Shown here one piece after another: positions 61,138 through 64,000 of a stretch of 64,000 nt of DNA. The notes under the pieces were generated by a model. It had not been told where the DNA came from. It made no database searches and saw only the letters and a list, made by a program, of their open reading frames with translations. The translations under genes and the position numbers were made by a program. The DNA is from Jatrophihabitans cynanchi (lineage in GTDB: Bacteria; Actinomycetota; Actinomycetes; Mycobacteriales; Jatrophihabitantaceae): assembly GCF_027247405.1 (NCBI RefSeq), contig NZ_CP097463.1, forward strand, positions 558,001 to 622,000. Reading direction: 5' to 3'. Numbering within the stretch: the stretch's first letter is position 1; the number at the start of each line of letters is the position of its first letter.

Positions 61138-63093
61138 ATGGAGCGTGAGCACATCCAGCGACCGTCCGACGCGGTTGCGCCCGCCCCCGTGGAGGACGCC
61201 GCGCCCGCCGGTCCCGAGTCGGCCAGCTCGCTGACCGCTCCCGTTCCCGGCGTGGCCACCAGGGTGGCTGCGCCTGCACCGAGCGGACCAGGGTCGTCCG
61301 GCGCCGATCCGCTCGGTGGCACCCGGCCGTCCAATGACGTTGTCGACGCGTTGCGCCGGCGCAGTGGCAGCGGCGCGCCGCTTCCTCCGGCGCTGGCCGA
61401 GCGCTTCGGGCAGCAGTTCGGCACCGACCTCAGCGGGGTGCGGCTGCACGCGGACTCCGAGGCGCACGAGCTCGCCCAGTCGGTCGGGGCGGCCGCATTC
61501 ACCTACGGCAGCGATGTCTACCTGTCCGAGGGGAAGTCCGTCAGTGCCGACGGCGACCACCTGATCGCGCACGAGCTGGCGCACGTGGTGCAGCAGGCGA
61601 GCGGAACCGTCTCCGCGCCCGGGTCGGACGGGCCGGTGATCGGCCGCGCCGACGATCCCGCGGAAGCGGAGGCGGATCGGATGGCGGACGCCGCGCTCGG
61701 CGCGCTGCGCCGGCAGGCTCCCGTGGCCGGCGGCGCTGACGTAGACGCCGCGGACGGCGCGGTTCGCCGATTGACCGTCGCGCAGTTGCGCGAACGGCAC
61801 GAGGAGTTCATCCGCGCGGCCGGCGGCGCGGCCGGACCACAGGACGAGTCCGGTGCCGACACCGGCGGCGAGGCAAAGGAAGACGGCGCGGAGTCGGGTG
61901 GCTCCGAGCACGAGAGCGAGACCGGTTCGGACGCCGATCACGGCACCGACGCCGACAGCGGCAACGACCTCAAGGATGACATCGAGGACGACGGCGGCAA
62001 CGACAGCGGCAACGAGAACGACGTCACGAACGAGAACGACGTCACGAACGAGAACGGCAACGACACCGACGTCAAGGACGACAACGACACCGACGTCAAG
62101 GACGACAACGACACCGACGTCAAGGACGACAACGACACCGACGTCAAGGACGACAACGACACCGACGTCAAGGACGACAACGACACCGACGTCAAGGACG
62201 ACAACGACACCGACACCGACGTCACGAACGACACCGACACCGACGTCACGAACGACACCGACACCGACGTCACGAACGACACCGACACCGACACCGCGGA
62301 GAACGCCGGCCTGCCCAATCCCGAGAAGCTGCGGGAGCGGATCCAGTTGCACAAGCAGGCCAGCGCGATCCTGGCTCGTGGCCTCGGTGCGGATGTGTCG
62401 TCCGGCGACAGGGAGCGCATCGTCCGCGCCGCGCTCGACGTTCTCGCGACCGATCCGTGGTTCGAGGCGTTTCGCTTCCTGCAGTTCGACGAGCTCGTCC
62501 CGTTCGTCCGCGACCGCCGCGAGGCGATCGAAAGGGCGCTGGCAGCCGTTCTGAAGAAGTCGAAAGCGAAGGCGAAGGGCAAGGGACAGGAATCGGAGTC
62601 CGACGACACTGAGGGCAGCGAGGACGCGAGCGGCGAGGACAGTGTGGTGCACCTGGAGAGCGGCCTGCTACACCGCGACGACGACGCGCCGGTCACCGGA
62701 ATCGTCGACACCGCCGCCAGCTCGGCACCGGATCAGGGCGCGGGCTGGGAGAGCTTTGCCGTGGGCACCGACTTCACCATTCGGATGAGCTCGCATGACG
62801 AAGACGAGACCGAGGAGTCCGAGGATGCCGGGCTGCTCGCCGAGTCCGAGGCACTGTTCTCGGGCGAGATCATGGTCCGGGCGGGCCGGATCGAGCGGAT
62901 GGTCAACACCGGTGATCGCTCCAAGCCGTCCGAGGAGCAGATGGCCGACTTCTTGCGGCAGCTCGAGGACGCAGGCATGAGCCTGGAGTTCGACCTGGAA
63001 GGCTTCGCCGGCGTGGCCGACCAGACCGGCGCGCAGATCCTCATGGAGCACGAGGCCGACGAGGCCGAGGCGAGCCAAGACGCGAAGGCCTAG
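61138..63093 (+). CDS. DUF4157 protein with Asp/Asn-rich octapeptide repeats
   Basis: The protein has 651 residues from ATG 61138 (aggagg 6 bases upstream). Residues 60-160 are a DUF4157 domain (PLPPALAERFGQQFGTDLSG, VRLHADSEAHELAQSVGAAA, LIAHELAHVVQQ with HELAH at 145-149). An acidic linker then carries six DVKDDNDT and three DTDVTNDT units. The C-terminal region (residues about 395-651) has a helical part (LPNPEKLRERIQLHKQASAI), a Lys run (KKSKAKAKGKG), and EMVRAG-type beta/helical segments ending FLRQLEDAGMSLEFDLEGF. Nothing catalytic is clear beyond HELAH. It is a likely cargo or cargo adaptor of the system. Confidence 0.75.
   Translation: MEREHIQRPSDAVAPAPVEDAAPAGPESASSLTAPVPGVATRVAAPAPSGPGSSGADPLGGTRPSNDVVDALRRRSGSGAPLPPALAERFGQQFGTDLSGVRLHADSEAHELAQSVGAAAFTYGSDVYLSEGKSVSADGDHLIAHELAHVVQQASGTVSAPGSDGPVIGRADDPAEAEADRMADAALGALRRQAPVAGGADVDAADGAVRRLTVAQLRERHEEFIRAAGGAAGPQDESGADTGGEAKEDGAESGGSEHESETGSDADHGTDADSGNDLKDDIEDDGGNDSGNENDVTNENDVTNENGNDTDVKDDNDTDVKDDNDTDVKDDNDTDVKDDNDTDVKDDNDTDVKDDNDTDTDVTNDTDTDVTNDTDTDVTNDTDTDTAENAGLPNPEKLRERIQLHKQASAILARGLGADVSSGDRERIVRAALDVLATDPWFEAFRFLQFDELVPFVRDRREAIERALAAVLKKSKAKAKGKGQESESDDTEGSEDASGEDSVVHLESGLLHRDDDAPVTGIVDTAASSAPDQGAGWESFAVGTDFTIRMSSHDEDETEESEDAGLLAESEALFSGEIMVRAGRIERMVNTGDRSKPSEEQMADFLRQLEDAGMSLEFDLEGFAGVADQTGAQILMEHEADEAEASQDAKA
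62068..62283 (+). repeat. In-frame 24-bp tandem repeats inside the DUF4157 gene
   Basis: Six copies of a 24-bp unit encoding DVKDDNDT (62068-62211) are followed by three copies of a 24-bp unit encoding DTDVTNDT (62212-62283). Units are identical within each block. The repeat keeps frame on expansion or loss. The DxDxD spacing resembles Ca2+-binding acidic repeats. Confidence 0.9.
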
Positions 63094-63128
63094 ATGCGAA
63101 CGCCTAGACGCGAAGGCCTGGCGGCGGC

Positions 63129-63893
63129 TTAGTCGTCCGCTTGCGGGCCGGCATCCGCCGGCGCCGGCTCGGTCTCGATGAGCACCGCGCGGTACGTCCG
63201 CCTGCGGAACACGACCGGTCGCGGCCCGGACTCCCCCGCTGACGCCAGAGGTTCGCTCACGTCGTTGCGGGTGAAGGTCTTGGGCCGGAAGGCGACGGTC
63301 CGCATACCGGACGGCGCCGGCTGCTCCTCCGGCGGACGGCTGGGCGCTAGCTTCCTCGGCCGGAACACGACCGGCTGCATCCACGACGGGCGCGCGCTGT
63401 CCGGATCGCTGTGGGCGGGCGCGCGATCGCGAGCGACGCCTGGTGCCGGATCGGTCGGTTCCGCGGGGCGCGGCGCGGGTGCGCTCGCGACGACCCGGGC
63501 GCCGCCGCCGAGCGCGTCGGCCGTCGGCTCGTCGGCCGTCGGTAGGTCGCCGGTCGGCTCGTCGCCCGTCGGCTCGTCGGCCGTCGGTAGGTCGGCGACC
63601 AGGTCGCCTGCGGTGAACTCGCCGGCCTCCGCCGCGTCCGGCGCAGCCGCCCTGTTCTCCTCGGGGGAGCCGAGACCGAGACTGCAGTCCTTGCCCATCG
63701 AGGTGACCGCGACCGTGCCGGCCACGTACGCGCAAAGCCAGTTGCCCGAGCCGTACAGCGCCAGCACGCGGGAATCGGCCGTAAGGATCTGCAGGTTCCC
63801 GTCGCCGATCCGGTAGCGCTCGCCCCGGGCATAGATCTCACGCGTCGTCGGCGCACCGGCGTCGTCGCGGGTGACCACGACGGCGATCGGCAT
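63129..63893 (-). CDS. YGSGNWL-domain protein with Pro-rich tail and three V-FR motifs
   Basis: The protein has 254 residues. Residues 1-67 match the domain of the 60685 gene (PIAVVVTRDDAGAPTTREIY, LQILTADSRVLALYGSGNWL), about 31 of 67 identical by eye. A low-complexity middle has TADEPTGDEPTGDLPTADEP. The tail holds three spaced short motifs: MQPVVFRPRKLAP, MRTVAFRPKTFTR and PRPVVFRRRTYRA. It may be a multivalent linker. It is convergent with the DUF4157 gene, with 35 bases between. Family unknown. Confidence 0.65.
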   Translation of the reverse strand: MPIAVVVTRDDAGAPTTREIYARGERYRIGDGNLQILTADSRVLALYGSGNWLCAYVAGTVAVTSMGKDCSLGLGSPEENRAAAPDAAEAGEFTAGDLVADLPTADEPTGDEPTGDLPTADEPTADALGGGARVVASAPAPRPAEPTDPAPGVARDRAPAHSDPDSARPSWMQPVVFRPRKLAPSRPPEEQPAPSGMRTVAFRPKTFTRNDVSEPLASAGESGPRPVVFRRRTYRAVLIETEPAPADAGPQADD

Positions 63894-63929
63894 GAGCGGA
63901 TGCTATCGGCATTTGCCGAGCTGCCGGCA

Positions 63930-64000
63930 TCAGGCGATCCAGGACGGCACGAGCCGAGCCAGCGCGGCCGGGTCGTTGAGCCCGCTGATCGCCGTGATGT
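63930..64000 (-). CDS. C-terminal fragment of unidentified protein
   Basis: The last 22 codons of a minus-strand frame (ITAISGLNDPAALARLVPSWIA, given here as a short tail) end at TGA 63930-63932 and run off the right edge. It is too short to assign. It lies 36 bases beyond the start of the YGSGNWL-domain gene on the same strand and could be in its operon. Confidence 0.3.
   Translation of the reverse strand, partial: ITAISGLNDPAALARLVPSWIA

Noticed and set aside
62068-62283. CRISPR-like appearance of regular 24-bp repeats
   Set aside because: There are no unique spacers. The units are contiguous and keep the reading frame of a DUF4157 gene.

Overview
The window is high-GC DNA with many GTG starts, stop/start overlaps of the GTGA or TGATG type and tightly packed operons. 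Gene content (CsoR-type copper control, a CtpE-like P-type ATPase, actinobacterial cytochrome oxidase subunit I, phosphoketolase, a 13E12-type HNH remnant, a fibre-less contractile injection system) points to an actinobacterium; I cannot name the genus. All assignments are by reading the translated sequence, with no database search.

Left part (1-31 kb), mostly metabolism and stress. It opens with the tail of an ABC-2 type permease and two toxin-antitoxin pairs: a MazF toxin behind a frameshifted DUF3018 antitoxin, and a VapB/PIN pair between two imperfect 44-bp repeats, one ending in a tRNA-Val(CAC). Next come a PGPGW membrane protein, two HpcH/HpaI (CitE-like) CoA-ester lyases and an XdhC-like protein. 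A copper module follows, with csoR divergent from copZ-copA across a palindromic operator. A coupled meta-cleavage operon encodes hydratase, acylating acetaldehyde dehydrogenase, aldolase and decarboxylase; its first gene is preceded by a triplicated ribosome-site/start cassette. The 12-22 kb stretch looks like a redox and nitrogen-oxide module: a COG2345-type regulator, ctaD, an OsmC-like protein, a 7Fe ferredoxin, hemerythrin/DUF2249 proteins, a MIP18-type factor, an NnrS-like membrane protein, a cupredoxin-fused copper nitrite reductase, a DsbA-family protein and another hemerythrin. After that come a diguanylate cyclase, a degenerate HNH gene, a phospholipase D-like protein, the CtpE-like ATPase and a phosphoketolase.

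Right part (31-64 kb), one large extracellular-type contractile injection system (eCIS) locus. A minus-strand operon (59.4 down to 47.3 kb) encodes sheath, tube, a tail-assembly-chaperone-like protein, a Pvc6-like small protein, a second tube, a long disordered protein, a LysM baseplate protein, a VgrG-like spike, gp25, baseplate J, tail protein I and a tail-anchored zinc-ribbon protein. A DUF4280 (PAAR-like) tip protein and a septum-formation-type lipoprotein lie just upstream. The AAA+ ATPase and the DUF4255 (Pvc16-like) protein are divergently transcribed near 35.3 kb. I see no Pvc13-type fibre and no classic helical tape measure. Instead three consecutive genes (36.2-47.2 kb) encode bitopic membrane proteins of 812, 864 and 2001 residues: paired Ig-like domains predicted inside, one membrane helix, a Gly/Ser linker, and chains of carboxypeptidase-regulatory-like domains outside.

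Candidate cargo genes flank the machine. One DUF4157 protein carries a second, gluzincin-like HExxH site and is coupled to a small partner gene. Another DUF4157 protein has Asp/Asn-rich 8-residue repeats. Two further proteins share an N-terminal domain (core DDAGAPTTRE and YGSGNWL) but have unrelated tails. My reading, which is inference, is a cell-associated contractile system that uses the giant Ig-like proteins as an envelope platform and DUF4157 proteins as cargo.
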